NCBI GenBank assembly: GCA_949289265.1
Contig: CASENE010000036.1
Span: 1 to 64,000, forward strand
From: an uncultured Bacteroides sp.
GTDB taxonomy: Bacteria > Bacteroidota > Bacteroidia > Bacteroidales > Bacteroidaceae
Reading direction: 5' to 3'
DNA length: 64,000 nt
Below the pieces are notes generated by a model. It saw only the letters and a list, made by a program, of their open reading frames with translations. It was not told where the DNA came from and did not search any database. Positions 19,784 through 28,983 of this stretch are shown here, piece by piece (the first letter of the stretch is position 1; each line of letters starts with the position of its first letter). The translations under genes and the position numbers were made by a program.

Positions 19784-20176
19784 ATGGGAAAGCGGATACT
19801 TCTGTTATTGACCGGTCTTTTTGTCTGGTTGACATTAGCCTGTGCGCAAGACATACCCGTGGGCGTGGTGGTGGCCTTTAAGAAAGGCAACCCGCAGGAG
19901 TTCGACAGGTATCTGGGCGAACAGGTCGACCTGATTATCCAAGGCGAGACGGCCAGTGCCGACAAAGCGTCGGCGCGCGGCGCGTTGGCAGCCTTTTTCC
20001 GTGACAATCAGGTGAAAGGGTTTGAGGTGAACCACGAAGGCAAACGGGGCGAATCGAGCTTTATTGTGGGCACTTTGCGGACGGTGAAAGGCGTGTTCCG
20101 GGTGAACTGCTTCTTCCGGCGTATTCAGAACAAATATTATATTCATCAAATAAGAATAGAGAAAGCAGAACAATGA
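19784..20176 (+). CDS. DUF4783-type exported protein
   Basis: A 130-residue protein with a signal peptide (MGKRILLLLTGLFVWLTLACAQ) and an NTF2-like body containing DLIIQGETASADKASARGAL and FRVNCFFRRIQNKYYIHQIRIE. The function is unknown. The upstream promoter and signal peptide fix the start at 19784 rather than 19676. Its stop overlaps the nadC start by 4 bp (ATGA), so the two are translationally coupled, an arrangement common in Bacteroidales. Confidence 0.85.
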   Translation: MGKRILLLLTGLFVWLTLACAQDIPVGVVVAFKKGNPQEFDRYLGEQVDLIIQGETASADKASARGALAAFFRDNQVKGFEVNHEGKRGESSFIVGTLRTVKGVFRVNCFFRRIQNKYYIHQIRIEKAEQ

Positions 20177-21021
20177 CAAAGGAACAAGAATTGATAGACC
20201 GGTTGATAGACCTGGCTTTTGCCGAAGACATAGGCGATGGCGACCATACCACGCTTTCGTGCATCCCCGCCACGGCGATGGGCAAATCCAAACTTCTGAT
20301 TAAGGAACCTGGCATCCTGGCCGGCATTGAGGTGGCCAAAGAAGTGTTCCGCCGCTTCGACCCGACGCTGAAAGTAGAGGTATTCATCAACGACGGCGCC
20401 GAGGTGAAACCGGGCGACGTGCCCATGGTGGTGGAAGGCAAGGTGCAGTCGTTGTTGCAGACAGAGCGCCTGATGCTCAACATCCTGCAGCGCATGAGCG
20501 GCATAGCCACCATGACCCACAAGTATGCCTCAAAACTCAGCGGTACTCATACCCGCGTGCTCGACACGCGCAAGACCACCCCGGGGATGCGCATCCTCGA
20601 AAAGATGGCTGTGAAGATTGGCGGGGGAGAGAACCACCGCATCGGCCTGTTTGACATGATTCTCTTGAAGGACAATCATGTGGACTTTGCAGGCGGCATC
20701 GACAAGGCCATACTCCGTGCCAAGGAATACTGCAAGGAGAAAGGCAAGAACCTGAAGATAGAAATCGAAGTGCGCAACCTGGACGAACTGCAGCAAGTGC
20801 TCGACCTTGGCGGCGTAGACCGCATCATGTTCGACAACTTTACGCCCGAAATGACCAAGAAGGCCGTAGAGATGGTGGGCGGACGCTATGAGACGGAATC
20901 GTCGGGCGGCATCACCTTCGACACTTTGCGCGATTATGCAGAGTGTGGCGTGGACTACATTTCGGTAGGTGCTCTCACCCATTCGGTCAAGGGGCTGGAC
21001 ATGAGCTTTAAGGCTTGCTGA
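20173..21021 (+). CDS. nadC: Quinolinate phosphoribosyltransferase (carboxylating)
   Basis: Makes nicotinate mononucleotide from quinolinate and PRPP, releasing CO2, in de novo NAD synthesis. The 282-residue protein has EDIGDGDHTT, LNILQRMSGIATMT, the DTRKTTPGMR motif, GGGENHRIGLFDMILLKDNH and SSGGITFDTLRDYAECGVDY in the family order. It is followed by a strong terminator. Confidence 0.96.
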   Translation: MTKEQELIDRLIDLAFAEDIGDGDHTTLSCIPATAMGKSKLLIKEPGILAGIEVAKEVFRRFDPTLKVEVFINDGAEVKPGDVPMVVEGKVQSLLQTERLMLNILQRMSGIATMTHKYASKLSGTHTRVLDTRKTTPGMRILEKMAVKIGGGENHRIGLFDMILLKDNHVDFAGGIDKAILRAKEYCKEKGKNLKIEIEVRNLDELQQVLDLGGVDRIMFDNFTPEMTKKAVEMVGGRYETESSGGITFDTLRDYAECGVDYISVGALTHSVKGLDMSFKAC

Positions 21022-21050
21022 ACCATCCGGCACGCCGCTGACAAGAACAG

Positions 21051-21105
21051 AAACGGAGGCACAGAGCCTGACCGACAATGGCGCAGGCTCTGTGCCTCCG
21101 TTTTT
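21051..21105 (+). terminator. Intrinsic terminator of nadC
   Basis: A 20-bp perfect stem (21051-21070 with 21084-21103; left arm AAACGGAGGCACAGAGCCTG) is followed by T residues, 30 bp after the nadC stop. Confidence 0.9.
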
Positions 21106-21215
21106 GCTTGGTTTGCCGAAGAAGATTAACATACTTTTATTGTTTATATCGCAGCATTCCCTTATGTGTTGCGTCTTATAATCAGACGACGCGATGAGGC
21201 GTTAGAAAAGGAACT

Positions 21216-21779
21216 TTGGTATCATTGGACAATGAAATAGAGTTGGTGGAAGGTTGTCGGGCAGGAAAAGATTCCGCCCGGAAGGAACTTTACACCCTCT
21301 ATGCCCGCAAGATGTTGGCCGTGTGCTATCGTTATACTGGCAATATGGACGTCGCCCACGATGTGCTGCACGATGCCTTTATCAAAATCTTCACCCGCTT
21401 CACCTTCCGGGGCGAATGTCCTTTGGAGCGGTGGATACACAGGGTGGTGGTGTCGCAGGCATTGGATTATCTGCGTCGGGAAGAGCGTTTCTCGCACTTG
21501 GTGGTGTGTGAAGAGCAACTGCCCGACATAGCCGATGAATCGGAGGCGGCCGAGGCCGGTAAACTCCTGACCGAAGACGAGCTGATGGCTTTTGTGGCCG
21601 AACTGCCGGACGGATGCCGCACGGTGTTCAACCTGTATGTCTTCGAGGAGAAAACGCACAAGGAAATCGGCCGGTTGCTTCACATCAAAGAACATTCTTC
21701 TACCTCGCAGTTGCATCGCGCCAAGAAACTGTTGGCACAACGTATAAAGGAATATATGGCCCATGAGAGAAAGAAGTGA
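21216..21779 (+). CDS. ECF-type RNA polymerase sigma factor
   Basis: A 187-residue sigma-70 family factor with region 2 (about residues 25-90; YTGNMDVAHDVLHDAFIKIF and RWIHRVVVSQALDYLRREE) and region 4 (about 127-180; LPDGCRTVFNLYVFEEKTHKEIG, then the helix-turn-helix LHIKEHSSTSQLHRAKK). The start is TTG at 21216, or TTG at 21225, which fits better with the AAAAGGAAC ribosome-binding site. The next gene starts inside its 3' end, as is usual for a sigma factor and its regulator. Confidence 0.92.
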   Translation: MVSLDNEIELVEGCRAGKDSARKELYTLYARKMLAVCYRYTGNMDVAHDVLHDAFIKIFTRFTFRGECPLERWIHRVVVSQALDYLRREERFSHLVVCEEQLPDIADESEAAEAGKLLTEDELMAFVAELPDGCRTVFNLYVFEEKTHKEIGRLLHIKEHSSTSQLHRAKKLLAQRIKEYMAHERKK

Positions 21780-22875
21780 TATAAACGAATTGTTCCGTAC
21801 GCGTCTGGAGCACGCAGAGATGGACGTGCGCGACGGATTCTGGGAGGGCTTGGAGCGCGACTTGAAGTCGGCGCCTGTCCTTGTGGACGGAAGGCGGTCG
21901 CGCGCAACGCTGTTTCGCCTGCGGCATTGGGCGGCGGCAGCCTCGGTATTGGTGCTTTTGGGCGCGGCCTCTTGGTTAGTCTGGATGGCCTATCCGGACG
22001 GAACCGGGCAAGAGCCTTTGGCATTTCCTCAGCAGGCATTGACGGAAGTGGAAGAGCCCTTGCAGCAAGAAGACAGTCCGTTGATGGCCGGTGTTTCCGC
22101 CCGTCCTTCCGGGCAACAGAGCATTTCGTCCGGGGATGCTTCTGTTCTCTCGTCCAGCAATGACGGTGAGGTTCGTACGCAAGCAGTGGACGAGCAGTCT
22201 CTTTCCTTACATGTATCCATCACCATCCGCCAGAGGCAATACGGAGCCCGCCAGCAGGCAGGTTCAGGTACTTATCGTGCGGCGGAACGTCGCTCTTTTA
22301 GTCCGGGGCATGCCCGTTGGACGGAAGATGATGCGCAGACACAGGAGTCCTCTTTGCGAACTGCTTCGGTGGAGGACTGTGCCGCTTTGCTGAAAACGCG
22401 CGATTGGGCCTTGAAAGCCTCGTTGGGTACTTCGCTTCCGAAGGGGCGTTATCATGCACCGCTCACGGCGGGCCTATCGGTGGAACGCAGCCTGACCAAA
22501 CGCCTGTCCTTGGAAGCAGGCGTGCAGTATAGCCGTTTGGTTGAGTCGACCGAGCAGACGCTGCACACGCTGGGTATCCCGGTCAAACTGAATGTCTTGT
22601 TGGCGCAGGGCGACAAGGTGGATTTCTATGCGCAGGTGGGCGGCATGGTGGAGAAATGCGTGGCCGGGGCCTCCGACAACAGTTTCCGGGCAGAGCCTGT
22701 GCAGGGGGCGGTGCTGGCAGGCGTGGGTGTGCGTTATAAACTGACCGACCGCCTGGCCTTGTTTGCCGAACCTTCGGTATCGCATCATTTTGCTTCGGAC
22801 TCTTCTACCCGCACGTTGCGTACAGAGCGACCTGTGAATGCGAACTTATTGTGCGGTCTCCGCATGACCTATTAA
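21763..22875 (+). CDS. Anti-sigma-like membrane protein with porin-like C-terminus
   Basis: A 370-residue protein overlapping the sigma gene by 17 bp. Residues 1-45 (DINELFRTRLEHAEMDVRDG) resemble the cytosolic part of Bacteroidetes anti-sigma or sigma-linked proteins. One membrane segment follows (about 51-72, HWAAAASVLVLLGAASWLVW), then a low-complexity linker of about 130 residues and a C-terminal beta-strand-rich part (about 200-370, SVERSLTKRLSLEAGVQYSR, ending LLCGLRMTY) like a small outer-membrane barrel. A transmembrane segment plus a barrel in one chain is unusual. I infer a regulator of the adjacent sigma factor. Confidence 0.7.
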   Translation: MRERSDINELFRTRLEHAEMDVRDGFWEGLERDLKSAPVLVDGRRSRATLFRLRHWAAAASVLVLLGAASWLVWMAYPDGTGQEPLAFPQQALTEVEEPLQQEDSPLMAGVSARPSGQQSISSGDASVLSSSNDGEVRTQAVDEQSLSLHVSITIRQRQYGARQQAGSGTYRAAERRSFSPGHARWTEDDAQTQESSLRTASVEDCAALLKTRDWALKASLGTSLPKGRYHAPLTAGLSVERSLTKRLSLEAGVQYSRLVESTEQTLHTLGIPVKLNVLLAQGDKVDFYAQVGGMVEKCVAGASDNSFRAEPVQGAVLAGVGVRYKLTDRLALFAEPSVSHHFASDSSTRTLRTERPVNANLLCGLRMTY

Positions 22876-22884
22876 AGATTGATT

Positions 22885-23454
22885 ATGAAAAAGAACTTGT
22901 CTCTTCGCCCTTTATATAAGAAAGAATGGGGTTGTCTCTGCCTTTCCTTCGTCCTTTTCCTGTCGAGCATATCCTTCGTATCCTGTTCGGAGGGGAATTT
23001 TGATTATGACCATCCCGATGTGGAACTCTTTGTCAAGCAACTGAAGCAGGGAGACTTCGAGGTGCTGAGCGCAGACGGCGAGCCGCCTATGCCCAAGTTT
23101 ACGATGGAAGACATCGGGCGGCTGCTGGATTATGCGGACGACCTTTCCGTTATTCCCTCTTTCCCTTTGGCGCCGGTCTCTTATTCCGCCGGTGGCAAGC
23201 TCCGTTTGGGCGAGTGCCTGTTGTGGACGGTGGAGACCCTCCGGCTGGGGCACATCGCTTCCATGGGATGCAAGATGGTGCATGTAGGAGCCGAAAACTA
23301 CGAGGGTATTTATTTCCTGTCGGACGAGGAGGTGCAGGACGCCGTAGCCCGCTATCGGCATTGGTGGGAGAACCGGAAGTATCCCCGGACAGTGTGGACC
23401 ATAGACCCGTGTTGGAACGAACCCTTGTGTGGCAGCGGTTATATGTGGTGGTGA
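22885..23454 (+). CDS. Lipoprotein of DUF4943 type
   Basis: A 189-residue predicted lipoprotein: basic N-terminus, hydrophobic stretch and lipobox ending in SFVSCSEG. The body (LFVKQLKQGDF, GRLLDYADDLSVIPSFPLAPVS, WENRKYPRTVWTIDP) resembles the DUF4943 family from memory. It is 9 bp after the anti-sigma-like gene, suggesting one operon with the sigma factor. The ATG at 22885 is chosen over a TTG two codons earlier. Confidence 0.7.
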   Translation: MKKNLSLRPLYKKEWGCLCLSFVLFLSSISFVSCSEGNFDYDHPDVELFVKQLKQGDFEVLSADGEPPMPKFTMEDIGRLLDYADDLSVIPSFPLAPVSYSAGGKLRLGECLLWTVETLRLGHIASMGCKMVHVGAENYEGIYFLSDEEVQDAVARYRHWWENRKYPRTVWTIDPCWNEPLCGSGYMWW

Positions 23455-23492
23455 TTTCCTGATTGTCTGCATTCTCAATAGCACGTAGGTCG

Positions 23493-24167
23493 ATGAAGCA
23501 GTTGCTCTGTCTTTTAGGGCTGCTGGGAGGGGCGCTTTGCCCGCTTTGTGCCCAGCAGTGGACGTCTGCAGACTCTTTGCGCCTTCAGCGTATGCTGGAG
23601 GGAGAGGAGGAAATCCGCCTGAACCCGGAAGTCTTGAAAGAATTGGAGTTGCCCGGGCTGTGGGGGAATCCCAAGGGGACTGCTGACAAACCTTGGATGC
23701 AATTTGACAATTCCTTGCCGCAACTCCCCCGGGCGCGCAAGAAAAAGATGAAACTGACCTTACACCCTTATAACCCCACCACGCCCTACAACTGGGATCC
23801 TATCTTTGGCAAAGAGATAAAGGTGGATGAGCATACCTGGCGGGGCGATCCCTTCTATGAGTTGAAATCCCTTCATATTTATACCAACTGGGCCAAGTCT
23901 CCGCTGGATGCGGGGCCGCGCGAGAGCGTGGAGCAAATCGAGGCCACCGGCCTGCGCTATCGGATGCAGATCCGTTCGGGAAGCACGCCGGGCCGCAGCG
24001 AATGGCAATCGGTGGACAGGCCTTCGGGCGTCGACTTGATGAAGCCTTTTACCAAGGATTTCTGGAACCGGAAGGCCCGGAAACGGCGGGCGCGGACGCT
24101 GGAGGTGCTCGGTTCGTATGGGGATTCGCTGACCTTGCATCTGCAGGAAAAGCCCGAAGAACCCTAA
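23493..24167 (+). CDS. Exported protein of DUF4858 type, function unknown
   Basis: A 224-residue protein with a signal peptide (MKQLLCLLGLLGGALCPLCAQQ). The body contains EEIRLNPEVLKELELP, LHPYNPTTPYNWDPIFGKEI and RPSGVDLMKPFTKDFWNRKARKR across its length. The family match is from memory. It is probably the last gene of the operon starting with the sigma factor at 21216. Confidence 0.7.
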   Translation: MKQLLCLLGLLGGALCPLCAQQWTSADSLRLQRMLEGEEEIRLNPEVLKELELPGLWGNPKGTADKPWMQFDNSLPQLPRARKKKMKLTLHPYNPTTPYNWDPIFGKEIKVDEHTWRGDPFYELKSLHIYTNWAKSPLDAGPRESVEQIEATGLRYRMQIRSGSTPGRSEWQSVDRPSGVDLMKPFTKDFWNRKARKRRARTLEVLGSYGDSLTLHLQEKPEEP

Positions 24168-24224
24168 ACACTTGGAGGAGGATACTTGTTATTAAGAACA
24201 GAACGTATATAAGCATTGATAGTT

Positions 24225-25163
24225 ATGAACAGAATTACATCTCTTTTCGGGATTACTTATCCTGTGATTCAAGGCGGCATGGTGTGGTGCAGCGGTTGGA
24301 GGCTGGCCTCGGCAGTGAGCAATGCCGGCGGATTGGGTTTGCTGGGGGCAGGCTCCATGCACCCCGAAACCTTGCGCGAGCATATCCGGAAGTGCAAGGA
24401 AGCCACCGCGAAGCCGTTCGGCGTCAATCTGCCCCTGATGTATCCCCAGATAGACGAGGTGATGCAGCTGGTGGCCGACGAGGGCGTCCGGATTGTCTTT
24501 ACCTCGGCGGGCAGTCCCAAGAAATGGACAGGCTGGCTGCACGAGCGGGGCATTACGGTGGTGCACGTGGTGTCTTCGTCCAAGTTCGCGCGGAAGGCCG
24601 AAGAGGCGGGCGTGGATGCCGTGGTGGCCGAAGGCTTCGAGGCCGGCGGACATAACGGGCGCGAGGAGACCACCACGCTCTGCCTGATTCCTGCCGTGCG
24701 GCGGGCCACGGACTTGCCGCTGATAGCTGCGGGCGGCATTGCCACGGGGGCCGCCATGTTGGCCGTGCAGGCCTTGGGGGCCGATGGCGTGCAGATAGGC
24801 ACGCGTTTTGCGCTGACCGCCGAGAGTTCGGCCAGCGAGGCCTTCAAGGACTATTGCCTGAACCTGGAGGAGGGAGACACGCGCCTGCTGCTGAAGAAGC
24901 TGGCGCCCACCCGGCTGGTCAAAGGGCGTTTCCTGGACGAAGTGATGAAGGCGGAAGACGCGGGCGCTTCGGCCGACGAGTTGCGCGCCCTCTTGGGCAA
25001 GGGACGTGCCAAGCGCGGCATCTTCGAGGGCGACTTGGACGAGGGCGAACTGGAGATAGGCCAGATTGCCGCGCTCTTGCAAGGGAAGGGCATTCAGACG
25101 GTGGCCGAGGTGATGAAGGAACTGATGGCGGAATACGAAGAGAGGCGGACGGCCCTGAGATAA
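24225..25163 (+). CDS. Nitronate monooxygenase / FabK-type FMN enzyme
   Basis: A 312-residue TIM-barrel flavoprotein of the 2-nitropropane dioxygenase family. Motifs include YPVIQGGMVWCS, AGGLGLLGAGSM, VVAEGFEAGGHNG and AAGGIATGAAML (FMN phosphate). The family covers nitronate monooxygenases and FabK enoyl-ACP reductases; the N-terminal pattern and length favour a FabK-like role in fatty-acid synthesis, but sequence alone does not settle it. The start is ATG at 24225. Confidence 0.82.
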   Translation: MNRITSLFGITYPVIQGGMVWCSGWRLASAVSNAGGLGLLGAGSMHPETLREHIRKCKEATAKPFGVNLPLMYPQIDEVMQLVADEGVRIVFTSAGSPKKWTGWLHERGITVVHVVSSSKFARKAEEAGVDAVVAEGFEAGGHNGREETTTLCLIPAVRRATDLPLIAAGGIATGAAMLAVQALGADGVQIGTRFALTAESSASEAFKDYCLNLEEGDTRLLLKKLAPTRLVKGRFLDEVMKAEDAGASADELRALLGKGRAKRGIFEGDLDEGELEIGQIAALLQGKGIQTVAEVMKELMAEYEERRTALR

Positions 25164-25187
25164 GGGGAGATGGCCGAAGACACGCAA

Positions 25188-25243
25188 AGGCGCGGGACGT
25201 GCGGGATGGGTAAGCATCCTTCCGCACGTCCCGCGCTTTTTTT
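25188..25243. terminator. Bidirectional intrinsic terminator
   Basis: GCGCGGGACGTGCGG (25190-25204) pairs with CCGCACGTCCCGCGC (25222-25236), followed by a T-run. It lies between the convergent FabK-like and ald genes. Confidence 0.9.
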
Positions 25244-25252
25244 GCCGGAGGG

Positions 25253-26356
25253 TCAGAGGACAGGCTCGTAGGGCAGGCCGAAGACCTCGGCCACGGCCTT
25301 ATAGGTCACCTTGCCGTCCACCACGTTCAGCCCCAAGGCCAGGGCCGGGTCGTCCTGGCAGGCCTGTTCCCAGCCCTTGCAGGCCAGGGCGATGGCATAG
25401 GGCAGGGTGGCGTTGGTCAGGGCCAGCGTAGAGGTGTAGGGCACGGCGCCGGGGATGTTGGCCACGGCATAGTGCACGATGCCGTCCACGGTGTAGGTCG
25501 GGTCGCTGTGCGTGGTGGGGTGCGAGGTCTCGAAGCAGCCGCCCTGGTCGATGGCCACGTCCACCAGTACAGTGCCGGGCTTCATCAGGCCGAGCATGTC
25601 GCGGGTGACGAGGTGGGGTGTCTTGTCGCCGGGGATGAGCACGGAGCCTATGACCAGGTCGGTGGTGGGCAACTCGGCGCGGATGTTGTGTTCGGACGAG
25701 TAGAGGGTCTTGACGTTCTTGGGCATTACTTCGCTGAGATAGCGCAGGCGGTTCAGGTTGATGTCGGTGATGGTCACCTCGGCGCCCAGCCCGGCGGCCA
25801 TCCAGGCCGCGTGGGTGCCCACCGTTCCTCCGCCCAGGATGAGCACGCGGGCCGGCCGCACGCCGGGCACTCCGCCCAGCAGGATGCCCTTGCCGCCTTG
25901 CGGCTTTTCCAGAAAGCGGGCGCCTTCCTGCACCGACATCCGTCCGGCCACTTCGCTCATCGGTATCAGCAGGGGCAGGGTGCGGTCGGCTTTCTCCACC
26001 GTCTCGTAGGCGATGCACACGGCTCCGCTCTTCAGCATGGCTTCGGTCAGGGCCCGGTCGGCGGCGAAGTGGAAGTAGGTGAACAAGACTTGCCCCCGGC
26101 GGATGAGGCCGTATTCGGGCGCGATGGGTTCTTTGACCTTCACAATCATCTCGGCCCGCGCGTAGGTGTCTTCGATGGTGGGGAGGATTTCGGCGCCTAC
26201 GGCCACGTATTCCTCGTTGGCAAAGCCGCTGTTCTGTCCGGCGCAGTGTTGCACGTAGACTTTATGTCCGCGTTTGGTCAGTTCGGCCACTCCGGCTGGG
26301 GTCATGCCCACGCGGTTCTCGTTGTTCTTAATCTCTTTGGGTATTCCGATAATCAT
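25253..26356 (-). CDS. ald: Alanine dehydrogenase
   Basis: NAD-dependent interconversion of L-alanine with pyruvate and ammonia. The 367 residues show MIIGIPKEIKNNENRVGM at the N-terminus, pyruvate-binding lysine in IVKVKEP, catalytic histidine in YFHFAADR, the Rossmann motif GGGTVGTHAAWMAAGLGAEV and the family segment VDVAIDQGGCFETS. Length and order match the family throughout. Confidence 0.95.
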   Translation of the reverse strand: MIIGIPKEIKNNENRVGMTPAGVAELTKRGHKVYVQHCAGQNSGFANEEYVAVGAEILPTIEDTYARAEMIVKVKEPIAPEYGLIRRGQVLFTYFHFAADRALTEAMLKSGAVCIAYETVEKADRTLPLLIPMSEVAGRMSVQEGARFLEKPQGGKGILLGGVPGVRPARVLILGGGTVGTHAAWMAAGLGAEVTITDINLNRLRYLSEVMPKNVKTLYSSEHNIRAELPTTDLVIGSVLIPGDKTPHLVTRDMLGLMKPGTVLVDVAIDQGGCFETSHPTTHSDPTYTVDGIVHYAVANIPGAVPYTSTLALTNATLPYAIALACKGWEQACQDDPALALGLNVVDGKVTYKAVAEVFGLPYEPVL

Positions 26357-26382
26357 GGTAGTTGGGGTTTTAAAAAGTGAAA

Positions 26383-26431
26383 CACGCCCGCAAGTTAGCG
26401 AATTTCGCGGTTCGCTATCCTTGCGGGCGTG
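26383..26431 (-). terminator. Terminator downstream of the S9 peptidase gene
   Basis: CACGCCCGCAAG (26383-26394) pairs with 26420-26431, with an inner TAGCGAA/TTCGCTA stem. Read on the minus strand it is followed by a T-rich tract. It also sits about 30 bp upstream of ald. Confidence 0.65.
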
Positions 26432-26474
26432 CTGTTATATAACATAATTGCGGGGCTGCTCTGGCCGGTTTGCT

Positions 26475-26590
26475 GGCATAGTACTTCCACCGAGCTGGCA
26501 TAGTACTTCCAGCAAGCTGGATCAGTACTCCCAGCGGGCTGGATTAGTAGTTCCACCTTGCCGGGTCTGTCATCCCCCGGCCGGCGGCTG
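26475..26590. repeat. Dyad array D (22-bp period)
   Basis: Units start at 26475, 26497, 26519 and 26541, with a degraded fifth. Cores read GGCATAGTACTTCC, GGATCAGTACTCCC and GGATTAGTAGTTCC; linkers such as AGCAAGCT match arrays A and C. It lies between the S9 peptidase stop and its probable terminator, so it would be in that mRNA's 3' untranslated region. Confidence 0.8.
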
Positions 26591-26615
26591 GTCGTGCCCG
26601 GTCAAACCTTCGGTG

Positions 26616-28862
26616 TCAGCGGGCGTCGCCGGCTGGTTGGGCGGGTTTCAGCCACTTGTCCAGCCAGGCGAAGAACGTCCGTTGCCACAACACGCCGTTC
26701 TGCGGGCGCAGCACCCAGTGGTTCTCGTCGGGGAAGATGAGCAGTTGCGACGGGATGCCGCGCAGTTGGGCAGCGTCGAAGGCGGCCATGGCCTGGTTGG
26801 CCAGGATGCGGTAGTCCTTCTCGCCGTGGATGCAGAGGATGGGCGTGTCCCACTTGTCCACGAAGCGGTGGGGCGAGTTGACGAAGGTGCGCTGCGCCAC
26901 CTCGTTCTCCTTGTCCCAATAGGCGCCGCCCATGTCCCAGTTGGCAAACCATTTCTCTTCCGTCTCCAGATACTGCATCTCCATGTTGAAGATGCCGTCG
27001 TGGGCGATGAAGGCCTTGAAGCGTCCCTCGTGGTGCCCGGCCAGCCAGTAGACGGAGAAGCCGCCGAAGCTGGCGCCCACGCAGCCCAGGTGGTCACGGT
27101 CGACGAAGGGTTCTTTCGATACCTCGTCGATGGCCGTCAGATAGTCCTGCATGCACTGGCCGCCGTAGTCTCCGCTGATGGCCTCGTTCCACTCCGTGCC
27201 GAAGCCGGGCATGCCGCGGCGGCAGGGGGCTACGACGATGTAGCCGTTGGCGGCCATTATCTGGAAGTTCCAGCGGAAGCTCCAGAACTGGCTGAGGGGG
27301 CTTTGCGGGCCGCCTTCACAGTAGAGCAGGGTGGGATACTTCTTCTTCGGGTCGAACTGCGGGGGATAGATGACCCAGACGAGCATATCCTTCTCGTCGG
27401 TGGTCTTTATCCAGCGTTCTTCCACGCGGCCCATCTCCAGTTGGTCGTAGATGTGCTGGTTCTCGTGCGTCAGTTGGCGGCTGGTGGCGGCCTGGTTCTT
27501 GGCGGCGGTGCCGGGAGCCACGATGTAGATTTCGTCGGCTTGGCTCATCGAGTGGCGCGTGGCGATGAGGTTCTTGCCGCAAAGGGCGATGGAGCCGTAG
27601 TCATGCAGGCCGTCGGTCAGCTTGACGGGCTGCTTGTCCTCGCGCCAGTCGTTGAGGCCGAGGCGGTAGATTTGTTCCGTGCCGTGCCACGAGGCCGTGA
27701 GGTAGAACGCGGAGTCCGATGCCCAGATGAAGGCGTCCACGTTGGTGTCGAAGCTGCCGCTGGCGCAGAACTTCTCCTGCTTCTCCAGGTCGAGGACGTA
27801 GAGGCGGTTCTGGTCGCTCTCGTAGCCGTCGCGGGCCATGCTCTGCCAGGCGATGTATTTGCCGTCGGGCGAGAACTGCGGGTTGATGTCGTAGCCCATG
27901 TTCCTGTCCGGTTCGGGCGAGGGGCCGTAGGTCGGCTCCCCGGCCAGGGCTTTCTCTATCTTTATGGGGACCAGTTTCTTGACGCTCTCCTCTTTGCAGA
28001 GGTTGACGGTGCTGTCCGACTTCAGGTCGTAGAGGTAGATGTCCGAGTCCGTGGACGTGGCGTATGCCTTGCCCGTCTTCTTGCGGCAGGTGTAGGCTAT
28101 CTTGTCCGACTGGGGGCTCCAGGCCAGTTGCTCGATGCCTCCGAAGGGTTTCATGGGGCTTTCGTAGGGCTGGCCTTCCAGCAGGTCGCGGACGTTGCTG
28201 ATTTCGTCGCCGTCGAAGTCGGCCACGAAGGGATGCGGGGCAGTGGTTGTCCACTCGTCCCAATGCTTATACATCAGGCTGTCTACGATGATGCCGGTGG
28301 CCTGGGGCAGGTCGGGATACTTTTCGGCGGTGGTCTTCACCGTCTTTACCTGCGCGATGAAGAGCAGTTTCTTGCCGTCCGGCGAGAAAGCGAATCCGTC
28401 GATGCCGCCCGCGTAGTCCGTCAGTTGGCGGCGGCCGGTGCCGTCGGGGTTCATTTCCCACACCTGGCTGCTGCCGCTCTCGTTGCTCAGGAAGGCCAGT
28501 TTCTTGCCGTCCTTTATCCACGCGGGTTGGTTCTCTTGCCATTCGTCGCGGGTCAGCTGGACGTTGGCGCTGCCGTCGGCGTTCATGAGGAAGATTTCCG
28601 TGTTACTCTTGTTTTGCGGCACGCTGTAGTAGCTCACGGTGTAGGCCACCTTTGCGGCGTCGGGCGATACGGCCACGCTGCCGATTCGTCCCATGGCCCA
28701 GAGGGCTTCGGGTGTCAGCCGTTTGTCCGCGATGCGGATGTCCGACCGCTGGATAAGCAGGCTGTCCGTTGCTTCTGCCTCTGTGGGCGTTTCTTTGCTT
28801 CCGCCGCAAGAGGTTGCTGCCAAGATGATTGCAGACATACACAATAGATTTGCTGTTTTCAT
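26616..28862 (-). CDS. S9-family (prolyl oligopeptidase-type) serine peptidase, lipoprotein
   Basis: A 748-residue dipeptidyl/acylaminoacyl-peptidase. It starts with a lipoprotein signal (MKTANLLCMSAIILAATSCGG), followed by a WD40-like beta-propeller (about 50-480, with TolB-type repeats such as FSPDGKKLLF) and an alpha/beta-hydrolase domain (about 500-748). The triad is Ser in GCVGASFGGFSVYW, Asp near HGEKDYRILANQ and His in FPDENHWVLRP. It probably trims peptides in the periplasm or at the surface. The start at 28862 is chosen for the signal peptide; the frame is open 30 codons further. Confidence 0.93.
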   Translation of the reverse strand: MKTANLLCMSAIILAATSCGGSKETPTEAEATDSLLIQRSDIRIADKRLTPEALWAMGRIGSVAVSPDAAKVAYTVSYYSVPQNKSNTEIFLMNADGSANVQLTRDEWQENQPAWIKDGKKLAFLSNESGSSQVWEMNPDGTGRRQLTDYAGGIDGFAFSPDGKKLLFIAQVKTVKTTAEKYPDLPQATGIIVDSLMYKHWDEWTTTAPHPFVADFDGDEISNVRDLLEGQPYESPMKPFGGIEQLAWSPQSDKIAYTCRKKTGKAYATSTDSDIYLYDLKSDSTVNLCKEESVKKLVPIKIEKALAGEPTYGPSPEPDRNMGYDINPQFSPDGKYIAWQSMARDGYESDQNRLYVLDLEKQEKFCASGSFDTNVDAFIWASDSAFYLTASWHGTEQIYRLGLNDWREDKQPVKLTDGLHDYGSIALCGKNLIATRHSMSQADEIYIVAPGTAAKNQAATSRQLTHENQHIYDQLEMGRVEERWIKTTDEKDMLVWVIYPPQFDPKKKYPTLLYCEGGPQSPLSQFWSFRWNFQIMAANGYIVVAPCRRGMPGFGTEWNEAISGDYGGQCMQDYLTAIDEVSKEPFVDRDHLGCVGASFGGFSVYWLAGHHEGRFKAFIAHDGIFNMEMQYLETEEKWFANWDMGGAYWDKENEVAQRTFVNSPHRFVDKWDTPILCIHGEKDYRILANQAMAAFDAAQLRGIPSQLLIFPDENHWVLRPQNGVLWQRTFFAWLDKWLKPAQPAGDAR

Positions 28863-28983
28863 TTCTATGTTTTTAGTAATACGGCGCGAAGTTACTAATT
28901 TAATGTAAAAGCCCGGGCAGGTCATTAAACTTTTTACAGGGCTTTCCGTCATACTCCTGTAACCATTTTAAATTGCTTAGCGT

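Noticed and set aside
26448..28847. A 799-codon open frame opposite the S9 peptidase, and similar long frames opposite fbp, groEL, pit and pyrG
   Set aside because: All are antisense to conserved genes, lack ribosome-binding sites and family motifs, and follow from the third-position GC bias.
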